The notes under the pieces: model-generated
Databases searched by the model: none
What the model was told of the DNA's origin: nothing
What the model saw: the letters and a program-made list of their open reading frames with translations, nothing else
NCBI GenBank assembly: GCA_036491435.1
Contig: DASXBZ010000198.1
Location: 1-64,000, forward strand
Length of the DNA stretch: 64,000 nucleotides
Direction: 5' to 3'
Source: Bog-473 sp036491435
GTDB taxonomy: Bacteria; Actinomycetota; Acidimicrobiia; Acidimicrobiales; RAAP-2
Shown here: positions 17,641 to 25,578 of the stretch, piece after piece
Layout of the letters: every line of letters starts with the position of its first letter
How positions within the stretch are numbered: the first letter of the stretch is position 1
Position numbers and translations under genes: made by a program

Positions 17641-18281
17641 CCGGCCCGCCCGTCGCCCAGGAGGAGCCTGACCGCGTCGGAGATGGAGCGCCGCATGTCG
17701 GCCGTGGTGGCACGCCCGGAGGACCAGGCGCGCAGCGAGCTGTCGAACACCGCGTCGAGGACCCGCACGACCCGGCGCGCTTCATCGCGGGGCAGATCGT
17801 CCAGCAGGTCGAGATACACGTCGGTGGTCGCGGCGTCGAGCCGGACCAGTACCTCGTGCGCGAAGGCCTCGTCGGACGTTTCGAAGCGGGTCAGCAGGCG
17901 CGCCAGTTGCGGCCGCCGCTCGAAAGCCCGGGCGGCGCGCAGGAGCGCCCCTTCGAGCCGCTCCGCGGGAGTCGCACCGTTCAGCGGACGGCGCGTGACG
18001 TCGGGGCCCATGGTCGAGGCCCACTGGACCAACGCCTCGGCGAAGAGGTGGTCCTTGGACGGGAAGTAGTGGTACAGGGTGGCCAGCGCCACCCCGGCAG
18101 CCTCTGCGACCTCGCGCACCGAGATCCGCTCGTAATCACGCTCCTCCAAGAGCGCCAGCGCGCTGTCGAGGAGGCGCTGTCGCCGGGCAGCCTGCCGGGT
18201 GCTCAAACGCGTCGCCGGAGACTCGGCGCCGTCCGGCTGTACCGGCGGGGCGACGGTGCTGCGGGCCGTGTCCTGTGTCAT
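17637..18281 (-). CDS. TetR/AcrR-family transcriptional repressor
   Basis: Protein of 214 residues with an N-terminal helix-turn-helix (RRQRLLDSALALLEE, VREVAEAAGVALATLYHYFPSKDHLFAEAL) and an all-helical ligand-binding part. TetR proteins in such clusters commonly sense an acyl-CoA intermediate. It is divergent from the amidohydrolase gene at 18407; the 125-base gap contains a perfect 15-base palindrome, likely its own operator. A near copy at 890-904 points to a second target. It is followed, with a four-base overlap, by the fused CoA-transferase. Confidence 0.86.
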   Translation of the reverse strand: MTQDTARSTVAPPVQPDGAESPATRLSTRQAARRQRLLDSALALLEERDYERISVREVAEAAGVALATLYHYFPSKDHLFAEALVQWASTMGPDVTRRPLNGATPAERLEGALLRAARAFERRPQLARLLTRFETSDEAFAHEVLVRLDAATTDVYLDLLDDLPRDEARRVVRVLDAVFDSSLRAWSSGRATTADMRRSISDAVRLLLGDGRAG

Positions 18282-18317
18282 CCCCTTCGCACCCCCTGGG
18301 TGGCAGCTTGTCAGAAC

Positions 18318-18332
18318 TAGAATCCGATTCTA
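18318..18332. promoter_or_regulatory. Perfect palindromic TetR-type operator, copy 2
   Basis: TAGAATCCGATTCTA is a perfect palindrome around a central C, with AGAAC directly upstream. It lies between the divergent TetR gene and the amidohydrolase gene at 18407. Autoregulation and control of both directions is the simplest reading. Its size and symmetry suit a TetR dimer. Resemblance to KstR-type boxes is only superficial. Confidence 0.6.
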
Positions 18333-18406
18333 TCATCACCCCCTGAACCGGCCGTGGCCGTCGTGCGGCACGACGGCGGCCCGGGAGCCTCCAGGAGGGA
18401 TCGCCC

Positions 18407-19273
18407 GTGAGCATGCCAACCGATATCGGGATTGTCGACACCATGATCGGCTTCCCCCATGGGGACATGAAGGAGGTCTACAAGTTCATCACCCGCCAGA
18501 CGAAGGACGCCGAGTCGAAGGAAAAGATGGCGTTCCCGGCGGAGTACATGTTCAAGCAGGTACCCGAGCGCGAGCTCGAAGGATCCGACGACCCCATCGG
18601 GATCACCCTGCACGAGATGGACCACTGGGGGATCGAGCGGGGGATGATCGGTTGCAACGGCATCGGCAAGGAGGCACTGGCCAAGCACCCCGACCGTTTC
18701 ATCGCCTCCTCATCGGTGGACCCGAACGAGGGCATGGCCGGAATCGCCCGCTTGGTCAAGGAGTACGAGACCTATGGCGTGCGTGCCGTCGGGGTGTTCC
18801 CGGCTGGGACCTTTCCCCAGGTGCCGATCAACGACAAGAAGATGTACCCGTTGTATGCCAAGTGCGTGGAGCTCGGCATCCCCGTCTTCGTGTGTGCCGG
18901 GGTCCCGGGGCCCCGCCTCAAAGCGGCGTGCCAGCACGTCGAGCTGATCGACGAGGTGATGTTCGACTTCCCAGACCTGATCTTCGTGACCCGCCACGGC
19001 TGCGAACCCTGGACGGAGCTCGCCGTCAAGTTGATGCTGAAGTGGCCGGGCCTGCACTACTCGACCAGTGCCTTCGCGCCGAAGTACTACCCGAAGAACA
19101 TCATCGATTTCGCCAACACGCGCGGCGCCGACAAGATTATCTACGCGGGCTACTTCCCCATGGGCCTCTCGGTGGAGCGGATCATGACCGAAATGCCCAA
19201 CGTCGGCTTCAAGGACGAGGTCTGGCCGAAATTCCTGCGCGGCAACGCCCTGCGTGTGCTCGGGCTGGACTGA
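18407..19273 (+). CDS. Amidohydro_2-fold protein lacking most metal ligands
   Basis: Protein of 288 residues, shorter than the other six amidohydrolase-fold proteins here. It begins with GTG at 18407 (or ATG 18413) behind GGAGG. The fold signature is clear (HPDRFIASSSVDPNEGM, YAKCVELGIPVFV, LMLKWPGLHYSTSAFAP), but the N-terminal metal motif reads VDTMIGFP without D-x-H, the strand-5 His is Cys (FVCAGVPGP), and the final Asp is missing (YAGYFPMG). A His remains in VTRHGCEPW. It may be a non-catalytic homologue or use a different mechanism. It begins the plus-strand unit with ACAD, P450, solute-binding-fold protein and ECH. Confidence 0.72.
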   Translation: MSMPTDIGIVDTMIGFPHGDMKEVYKFITRQTKDAESKEKMAFPAEYMFKQVPERELEGSDDPIGITLHEMDHWGIERGMIGCNGIGKEALAKHPDRFIASSSVDPNEGMAGIARLVKEYETYGVRAVGVFPAGTFPQVPINDKKMYPLYAKCVELGIPVFVCAGVPGPRLKAACQHVELIDEVMFDFPDLIFVTRHGCEPWTELAVKLMLKWPGLHYSTSAFAPKYYPKNIIDFANTRGADKIIYAGYFPMGLSVERIMTEMPNVGFKDEVWPKFLRGNALRVLGLD

Positions 19274-19289
19274 GCCGAACCGGGAGACC

Positions 19290-20477
19290 GTGGACTTCGA
19301 GGACACCCCAGAAGAGGCGGCGTTCCGTGCGGAGGCTCGTCGCTGGCTCGACGCTAACGCTCCGTTGCGCCATGAAGGGACGACAGCACGCGTCGGCCTG
19401 CCGACCGACGAAGCATCGCAGCACCGCCACGTCGACTGGTGCCGGCGCTGGCAGCGCACCCTCTACGACGGCGGGTGGGCGGGCATCACTTGGCCGAAAG
19501 CGTTCGGAGGCCGGGGTGGTTCCTCGCTCGAGCAGATGATCTTCTCCCAGGAGGAAGCAGACTTCGACGTGAGCGCGGGCGCCCTGTCGATCGGTCTGGC
19601 CATGGTCGGGCCGACTCTCATGGCGTGGGGTACACCCGCCCAACAGGATGATCACCTGGGGCCGACGTTGCGCGGCGACGTGCTGTGGTGTCAGCTCTTC
19701 AGCGAACCGGCAGCCGGGTCGGACCTGCCGTCCCTCATCACCCGCGCCGAGCGGGACGGCGACGAATACGTGGTGAACGGCCAGAAGGTCTGGACGTCCT
19801 TCGCCCAGTTCGCCGACTGGGGCATCCTGCTGGCGCGCACCGGCGGGGCAGGGTCAGGCCGCGAGGGGATCTCGTACTTTCTCGTCGACATGACGACGCC
19901 CGGTATCGACGTGCGACCGTTGCGCCAGGCAACAGGGGTCGCCCATTTCAACGAGGTGTTCCTGTCCGACGTGCGGATCCCTGCGGCGAACATGCTGGGT
20001 GCCGAGGGCGAGGGCTGGAAGGTGGCCCGGACGACGCTCGCCAGCGAGCGCATGTCCATCGGCAGCGGCCGGGGCACGACGTTCGCGGACGTCCGGTCCC
20101 TCGTCAACGGGCTCGGGCGTGACCTCGACGCGCGGGAGCGCCAACACGTGGCCCGGGCCTACATCAGCTTCGAATTGTTGCGCTACCTCGGCCTGCGCGT
20201 GCAGACATCCGTCAGCCAGGGCCGAGCCCCCGGCGCGGAAGGCTCCATCTTGAAGCTGGCGATCTCGCAACAGAGCGCGCTTCTGGGCGACCTCGGGATG
20301 GCGCTGCTCGGCCCGGCGGGTGCCGCGTCAGACGGGACGACACCGGACGCCGGCTTCTGGCGGGAGAAGTTCGTCGGCCAGTGGTCGGTGCGCATCGGCG
20401 GCGGCACGGACCAGATGCAGCGCAACCAGGTCGGCGAGCGGGTCCTGGGCCTGCCCCGAGAACCAAGATCCATATAA
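19290..20477 (+). CDS. Acyl-CoA dehydrogenase
   Basis: FAD-dependent acyl-CoA dehydrogenase of 395 residues from GTG 19290. It starts MDFEDTPEEAAFRAEAR, and contains WPKAFGGRGGSSLEQ, QLFSEPAAGSDLPSL, GQKVWTSFAQ and, at the C-terminus, IGGGTDQMQRNQVGERVLGL. The position of the usual catalytic Glu reads Gly-Gly-Gly-Thr here (compare IEGGT in 9622-10950), so the base may be elsewhere or this is the partner subunit of a heteromer. The stop codon overlaps the -10-like box of the P450 gene. It lies 16 bases downstream of the amidohydrolase-fold gene. Confidence 0.84.
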   Translation: MDFEDTPEEAAFRAEARRWLDANAPLRHEGTTARVGLPTDEASQHRHVDWCRRWQRTLYDGGWAGITWPKAFGGRGGSSLEQMIFSQEEADFDVSAGALSIGLAMVGPTLMAWGTPAQQDDHLGPTLRGDVLWCQLFSEPAAGSDLPSLITRAERDGDEYVVNGQKVWTSFAQFADWGILLARTGGAGSGREGISYFLVDMTTPGIDVRPLRQATGVAHFNEVFLSDVRIPAANMLGAEGEGWKVARTTLASERMSIGSGRGTTFADVRSLVNGLGRDLDARERQHVARAYISFELLRYLGLRVQTSVSQGRAPGAEGSILKLAISQQSALLGDLGMALLGPAGAASDGTTPDAGFWREKFVGQWSVRIGGGTDQMQRNQVGERVLGLPREPRSI

Positions 20478-20478
20478 A
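20473..20478 (+). promoter_or_regulatory. Putative internal -10 box before the P450 gene
   Basis: TATAAA is nine bases before ATG 20488 and overlaps the TAA stop of the acyl-CoA dehydrogenase gene. No Shine-Dalgarno sequence lies between, so a near-leaderless internal transcript is possible. Confidence 0.35.
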
Positions 20479-20487
20479 GTATTCAAC

Positions 20488-21702
20488 ATGGTCACCACCA
20501 AGGCGGGAGAGCCGCTGACCTGGGATCCGCTCGACCCGTCCTTCAAGACGGACCCCCACCCGATTTGGCGACGGCTGCGCGACGAGGCCCCGCTCTATCG
20601 CAACGACACCTACGACTTCTGGGCCCTCAGCCGCTTCGACGACGTCATGGCTGCGTCACTCGACCCGCGCACGTTCAGCTCGGCCCACGGGACGGTGTTG
20701 GAGCAGATGTCGGAACAATCCATGGACTCCATCCACATGATGATCTTCATGGACCAACCCGAGCACACCGTCTTCAGGCGACTCGTGTCGCGCGCGTTCA
20801 CGGTACGACGAATGGCGGAGCTCGAGCCGCAGATCCGCATGCTGTGCGCCGAGTTGCTCGACGCGCAGAAGGGCAGGGGTGGCTTCGACTACGTCGCCGA
20901 CTTCGGGGCGCTCGTCCCCGCCAACGTGATCGCCATGTTGCTCGGCGTCCCACCGGAGGACCGGGAGATGGTGCGCGAGACGATCGACGGGATCTTCCAC
21001 CTGGAGCCCGGAGCCGGCATGCTCAACGACGTCTCCCTGAATGCCATGTTGAAGCTCCACGGCTACATCAGCGATCAGCTCGTTGAGCGGCAGACCCGTC
21101 CGCGCGATGACATGCTGACCGATCTGCTCAACGCCGAGGTGGCCGAGCCCGACGGCTCGCGCCGCACGCTGACCTTGGAGGAAAGCACGAACTTCGGCAT
21201 CCTCATCGTGTCAGCCGGGACGGAGACGGTGGCCCGACTGCTCGGTTGGGCCGGCCACACGCTGGCGGCGTACTCGGACCAGCGGGCAGAGCTGGCTGCG
21301 GACCCCTCGCTGATCCCACAGGCCATCGAGGAGTTGTTGCGCTACGAAGCGCCCTCCCCGGTCAACGGGCGCTGGACCACTGCCCCCGTCGAGCTCTACG
21401 GGACCGAGATCCCACCGAACTCCAAGGTCCTTATGCTGACCGGCTCGGCGGGACGCGATGAACGGGCGTTCCCCGACCCGGACCGCTTCGACATCCACCG
21501 GCAATTCGACCAGCACGTGACCTTCGGGTACGGCGTCCACTTCTGCCTGGGCGCGGCGCTGGCTCGCCTGGAAGGCCGGATCGCGCTCGAAGAGACGCTG
21601 GCCCGCTATCCCGAGTGGGATGTCGACCACGAACGCAGCGAGTTCCTCTTCACCAGCACGGTGCGCGGCTACAGCAAGTTGCCCGTCGTCGTCCCCGGCT
21701 GA
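20488..21702 (+). CDS. Cytochrome P450
   Basis: Soluble bacterial P450 of 404 residues that hydroxylates a C-H bond with electrons from ferredoxin partners not present in this window. Motifs: I-helix SAGTETV, ExxR in EELLRYEAP, and the heme-binding loop FGYGVHFCLG with Cys at about residue 353. The open frame extends upstream through the ACAD gene, but ATG 20488 begins typical sequence (MVTTKAGEPLTWDPLDP). It probably supplies an oxygenation that precedes beta-oxidation in this operon. Subfamily cannot be assigned by eye. Confidence 0.88.
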   Translation: MVTTKAGEPLTWDPLDPSFKTDPHPIWRRLRDEAPLYRNDTYDFWALSRFDDVMAASLDPRTFSSAHGTVLEQMSEQSMDSIHMMIFMDQPEHTVFRRLVSRAFTVRRMAELEPQIRMLCAELLDAQKGRGGFDYVADFGALVPANVIAMLLGVPPEDREMVRETIDGIFHLEPGAGMLNDVSLNAMLKLHGYISDQLVERQTRPRDDMLTDLLNAEVAEPDGSRRTLTLEESTNFGILIVSAGTETVARLLGWAGHTLAAYSDQRAELAADPSLIPQAIEELLRYEAPSPVNGRWTTAPVELYGTEIPPNSKVLMLTGSAGRDERAFPDPDRFDIHRQFDQHVTFGYGVHFCLGAALARLEGRIALEETLARYPEWDVDHERSEFLFTSTVRGYSKLPVVVPG

Positions 21703-21751
21703 CCGGCCGGAGCTGTCCGGTCAAACATCGGACCGATCGAAAGGATCCACC

Positions 21752-23077
21752 ATGCCGCAACCGCCCGAATACGTGGAGCGGATGTTCCCGGAGCCGGTCG
21801 ACCATGGCATCGCAGAGCCCGAGCGGGCGGTGTCGTCGGTCAGCCACGGCACCCGGGCGTTCCTGGAGGGGAGCGGTGGTGACGCCAACCTCTGGTACGA
21901 GGGGACCGGTGCGGCCAAGGACCAGGCGGTCCAGAACATCACGATCTACCCGCCCACGCGGGGCGTGCAGACCCAGGGCGACACGTGGGAGCCGGTGAAG
22001 ATCGGGATCCTCATAGACATGGACCTCAACCAGTTGACGGCCGACTGGATCGACCCGACGATCCTGGCCATCGAGGACGCCATGAACGAAGGGGTCTGGG
22101 CTCGCTCGCCCATCCAGCTCGTCGTGGCCGATGCCCGGGGCCTGCCGCGGGAGAACTTCCGCAAGCTCCTCGACGGGTACCGCTGGCTGGTCGACCAGGG
22201 GTGCGTGGTGGTGCTCGGTCCGATGATCTCGGACAACTGCCTGACGATCCAGGACCTGGCCAACGAGCTCAAGGTGTCCTGCATCGGCTGGACCGGCGCG
22301 TGGAAGTTCGCCTCCGACTACTGCTTCTCCATCGCCAACGGCGACATCCCGACCGAAGGCGTCATCTGCGCCAACTGGCTCTACCAACAGGGCGTCCGCA
22401 AGGTCGGCCTCTTCTGGGAGGCCGGGTCTTCGGGGCGCGACTACGCCGACTTCTTCCGCGACGAGGCAATCCGACTAGGCATGACGGTCACGCGGGAGGT
22501 GAAGCTCGAGCCCAACCCGCGCGGCCTCCAAGAGCACCTTGCTGCGATGCGGGAGGCCGGGACCGAAGGCCTCTATTACGGCGGGTATGGCTACGCCTGT
22601 TTCCACTTCGGCGCGGCGCTGCAGGCGCTCGGATGGGACCCGCCGCGCATCATGGGCACGGCGTTCATGTTCTATTCGAACAAGAACGAGTGGGCGGGCG
22701 GGATCGAAGGCTGGCACGGCATCGATCAGCTCGGAGAGGACGGCGCAAACCCGAACTACAACGCGATGGTGCAGCGGTTCTCGAAGCGTTTCGGTCGCGA
22801 GGCGCGCAACGTTGTGGTCGCGCTGGCCTACGACACGGCGCGGGTGGCGATCCACGGGATCGCCAACGCGGCAATTCCCGAGCCGCGCTGGGTCCACGAC
22901 GGGCTCGAGCGCATCCGCTGGATGCCGGCCACCAACGGCGGGCCGTCCTGTTACATCACGTTCGGTCCCGGCGACCACAAGGGCTACAAGGGTGACTTCC
23001 TCACCATCCGCGAGCTGCGCGGCGGTGACCTGCGTTTTGCGGGCTACTTCCGTCCCGAGTGGCAGTCCAACGAGTAG
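21752..23077 (+). CDS. Periplasmic-binding-protein-like (type I) protein without signal peptide
   Basis: Protein of 441 residues with the fold of branched-chain amino acid/amide-binding proteins: VKIGILIDMDLNQLTADW, GCVVVLGPMISDN, WLYQQGVRKVGLFWEAG, GYGYACFHFGAALQALGW. ATG 21752 follows AAAGGA. The N-terminus (MPQPPEYVERMFPEPVDHG) has no signal peptide, lipobox or membrane segment, and there are no ABC permease genes nearby. It may be a cytoplasmic ligand sensor (as AmiC is for amides) or a ligand-binding or catalytic accessory protein. Its place between P450 and ECH genes ties it to the same pathway. Confidence 0.72.
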   Translation: MPQPPEYVERMFPEPVDHGIAEPERAVSSVSHGTRAFLEGSGGDANLWYEGTGAAKDQAVQNITIYPPTRGVQTQGDTWEPVKIGILIDMDLNQLTADWIDPTILAIEDAMNEGVWARSPIQLVVADARGLPRENFRKLLDGYRWLVDQGCVVVLGPMISDNCLTIQDLANELKVSCIGWTGAWKFASDYCFSIANGDIPTEGVICANWLYQQGVRKVGLFWEAGSSGRDYADFFRDEAIRLGMTVTREVKLEPNPRGLQEHLAAMREAGTEGLYYGGYGYACFHFGAALQALGWDPPRIMGTAFMFYSNKNEWAGGIEGWHGIDQLGEDGANPNYNAMVQRFSKRFGREARNVVVALAYDTARVAIHGIANAAIPEPRWVHDGLERIRWMPATNGGPSCYITFGPGDHKGYKGDFLTIRELRGGDLRFAGYFRPEWQSNE

Positions 23078-23090
23078 ACCTGATCGACCG

Positions 23091-23918
23091 GTGAGCAACA
23101 CGCAGCAGAGACCGGAGGGCGAACCGCTCGTCCTCGTCGAAGCCGACGGACCTGTCCTGGTCGTCACGCTGAACCGTCCCGAAAAGCGCAACGCCACGAA
23201 TGCGGAGATGTTGTGCCGCCTCTACGACGCCTGGGTCCGCCTCGACGGCGATCCCTCGCTCCGAGTGGGCGTGCTCACAGGACGGGGCTCGACGTTCTGC
23301 GCCGGCATGGACCTCGCCGAGATCGGCCGCCTCCGTGATGGAGCGGCAGACAACGACTGGATCGTGCGGCTCCGCGACGAGCCGCAGGTGATCTTCGGTG
23401 CGTGGTTGAAAACCTTCCGGCCCTCCAAGCCCATCATCCTGGCCGCGGAGGGCTTCGCCCGGGCCGGTGGGACGGAGATCCTCCAGGGCACCGACATCCG
23501 GGTTGCCGGCGAGAGCGCGGTGTTCGGCGTGACGGAGGTGCAGCGCGGCCTCTTCCCGATGGCCGGCTCCGCGGTCCGCCTCCGGCGCCAGATCGGCTAC
23601 GCGGTGGCGGCCGAGATGCTGTTGACGGGCGAGGACATCAGCGCGGCGCGGGCGCAAGAGCTCGGTCTGGTCAACCACGTGGTGCCAGACGGACAGGCCC
23701 TCACCCGTGCCCGCGCCATCGCCGCGCGCATCGCGGCGAACGGCCCCCTCGCCGTCGCCGCCATTCTCCGGACCCTCCGGGAGACGGACTCCCTGCCGGA
23801 GGCCGAGGCCTTTGCGATCGAGGGTCCCCTCGGCCTGGAGGTGATGGGGTCGAACGACGCCGCGGAGGGTCCACGGGCGTTCCTGGAGAAACGGCCGCCG
23901 CAGTTCACCGGGACTTGA
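23091..23918 (+). CDS. Enoyl-CoA hydratase/isomerase family protein
   Basis: Crotonase-fold protein of 275 residues from GTG 23091. Motifs: LNRPEKRNATNAEM, STFCAGMDLAEI (first oxyanion segment), EGFARAGGTEILQGTDIRV (second), VQRGLFPMAGSAVRL, and the C-terminal EGPRAFLEKRPPQFTGT. It is 13 bases after the solute-binding-fold gene and closes the operon, facing the convergent DUF35 gene across 55 bases. A hydratase role for the enoyl-CoA made by the ACAD at 19290 is reasonable. Confidence 0.85.
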   Translation: MSNTQQRPEGEPLVLVEADGPVLVVTLNRPEKRNATNAEMLCRLYDAWVRLDGDPSLRVGVLTGRGSTFCAGMDLAEIGRLRDGAADNDWIVRLRDEPQVIFGAWLKTFRPSKPIILAAEGFARAGGTEILQGTDIRVAGESAVFGVTEVQRGLFPMAGSAVRLRRQIGYAVAAEMLLTGEDISAARAQELGLVNHVVPDGQALTRARAIAARIAANGPLAVAAILRTLRETDSLPEAEAFAIEGPLGLEVMGSNDAAEGPRAFLEKRPPQFTGT

Positions 23919-23973
23919 CGGGGACGCAAGGAGGCGGCTCGGCACTACAGAACCCGTGTACTTGGAGCTGTCG

Positions 23974-24411
23974 TCAGGCCACGGGGCGGAAGTAGGGGAG
24001 CGACAGCTCATCGGATGCCGGGTGAAACTCGACCTGGAGCGCCAGCCCGTCGCGCAGTTCGCTCGGCGGGCAGCCGACCACCGCGCTGAGGAACCACCAC
24101 CCTTCGTCGAGTGCCACGACTGAGGGGGCGTACGGCACGACGAAGCCCGGATGGGGCGGCCGCCAGACCACCGTCCAGCTGTAGAGCGTTCCCAAGCCGG
24201 AACTCTGCTCCCAGGTCAGCGCGGTGGCGGAGCACTGCGGACACGCGGCGAACGCGCGCAGGGCACGTGCACCGCATGCGGAGCAGAGAGGTAGCACGAG
24301 ACGCCCCGCGCGAGCGCCGCGCCAGAACGGATCCGATCGTTCGGACGGGCGCGGCATGGGGAAACCACCGGGAGGTGGGGGAGCGAGCAGCCTGGCTTCC
24401 GTGGCGCTCAT
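23974..24411 (-). CDS. DUF35 OB-fold protein with zinc ribbon
   Basis: Acyl-CoA-associated OB-fold protein of 145 residues. ATG 24411 overlaps the stop of the thiolase-like gene (ATGA); the longer open frame to 24513 lies inside that gene. It has SDPFWRGARAGRLVLP, a zinc ribbon with CSAC and CPQC, and the OB part GLGTLYSWTVVWRP. DUF35 proteins form complexes with thiolase-fold partners, as in the Ltp2-ChsH2 aldolase of steroid side-chain cleavage. The adjacent thiolase-like gene is its probable partner. Confidence 0.84.
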   Translation of the reverse strand: MSATEARLLAPPPPGGFPMPRPSERSDPFWRGARAGRLVLPLCSACGARALRAFAACPQCSATALTWEQSSGLGTLYSWTVVWRPPHPGFVVPYAPSVVALDEGWWFLSAVVGCPPSELRDGLALQVEFHPASDELSLPYFRPVA

Positions 24412-25565
24412 GGGCGCGCCTTGCCCAGGATCAGCACGTCGGTGAACAGCGCGCCCGAGCCCCCGTTCGAGCACAGCGCGACCTGTGCACCGTCGACCTG
24501 CATGCTGCGACACTCGCCGCGTAGCTGCTGCACGCCACGCGTCACGCGCTGGAACTGCTGCGCCGCGATCCCCGGGTGGCTATAGGACATCGTGCCGCCG
24601 TCGGTGGTGACAGGCAGCGTGCCGCCGGGACCGATGGCGCCCGACTCGACCATGGGGCCGCCCTCACCCGGTTCGCAGAATCCGTATGCCTCGAGTTGGC
24701 GGATGATCTCGAAGGAGAATGGATCGTAGAACTCGGCCACGTCCACGTCGCTCGGACCGAGCCCGGCCATGGCGAAGGAAGCCTGGGCGGCGCCGGCTCC
24801 CACCCAGCCGGCGGGCCGCACACCAGGACGCGGAGTGAAGTCCCAGACGGGCGCCACGGTGTAGGCGGGCCCGTAGCTGTCGCTGCCGCAGCCAAGGATC
24901 CAGACCGCCCGTTGGTCGGTGCGCGCAATGTCGGCGCGGGCCAGCACGAGCGCGCATCCGCCCTCCGAGACGGTGGCGCAGTCGAGTAGGTGGAAGGGCT
25001 CCGCCACCATCGGCGACGCCAAGATGTCCTCGGGGTCGAACGGCCCCCGTCCGTGGTAGACGGCCTCGGGATTGTGGTGCCCGTTGGTGCGGATGACCGC
25101 CGCCGCGGTCGCAAGCTGGAGTTCTGTCGTGTCATAGGTGACCATGTGGCGCCTGGCCATCAAGGCGAACTCGGCAGCAGTGAAGAGACCGAAGCCTGCG
25201 ACGAGCTCGTTGGGCGGTGTGGTCCAAGGGGCAGCCGAGCCGTGGCTACGCAGCCCTGCGCCACCGGCCAGGACGAGCACGACGCGGCACTGGCCCGTCG
25301 CGATGAGCGCTGCCGCGTCGACGATGCTCGGAATGCCAAGGCCATTGGGGCGGCGCACGCAAGGGCCGAGCCCGAGCTCGAGCACCGCGTCCGCGGCCGC
25401 CTGTCCCACCACGCCGTCAACGTCGCCAGCATCGATCCCGGCGTCGGCAAGTGCGCCAAGTGCCGCCTCGAGCGCGATCGACGAGGAGTCGTGCCCAGGG
25501 AGACGGCGGGCCTGGGGAGTGTTGAAGATCCCGACGACGGCCACGTCGCGGAAGGGATGCGTCAT
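24408..25565 (-). CDS. Thiolase-fold lipid-transfer-type protein (Ltp2-like aldolase candidate)
   Basis: Thiolase-superfamily protein of 385 residues beginning MTHPFRDVAVVGIFNTP at ATG 25565. The segment that carries the nucleophilic Cys in true thiolases reads RRPNGLGIPSIVDAAA, without that Cys. It keeps AEFYDPFSFEIIRQLEAYGFC and a C-terminal CSNGGSGA. Loss of the Cys together with the adjacent DUF35 gene is like Ltp2, which cleaves a beta-hydroxy-acyl-CoA by retro-aldol reaction. A retro-aldolase role is inferred. It lies 13 bases after the CoA ligase in a four-gene minus-strand unit. Confidence 0.8.
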   Translation of the reverse strand: MTHPFRDVAVVGIFNTPQARRLPGHDSSSIALEAALGALADAGIDAGDVDGVVGQAAADAVLELGLGPCVRRPNGLGIPSIVDAAALIATGQCRVVLVLAGGAGLRSHGSAAPWTTPPNELVAGFGLFTAAEFALMARRHMVTYDTTELQLATAAAVIRTNGHHNPEAVYHGRGPFDPEDILASPMVAEPFHLLDCATVSEGGCALVLARADIARTDQRAVWILGCGSDSYGPAYTVAPVWDFTPRPGVRPAGWVGAGAAQASFAMAGLGPSDVDVAEFYDPFSFEIIRQLEAYGFCEPGEGGPMVESGAIGPGGTLPVTTDGGTMSYSHPGIAAQQFQRVTRGVQQLRGECRSMQVDGAQVALCSNGGSGALFTDVLILGKARP

Positions 25566-25578
25566 CTCCGAGAGGATG

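Noticed and set aside
18318..18332. KstR (cholesterol regulator) box
   Set aside because: The palindrome shares a TAGAA...TTCTA outline but differs in centre and spacing, and a local TetR gene explains it better.
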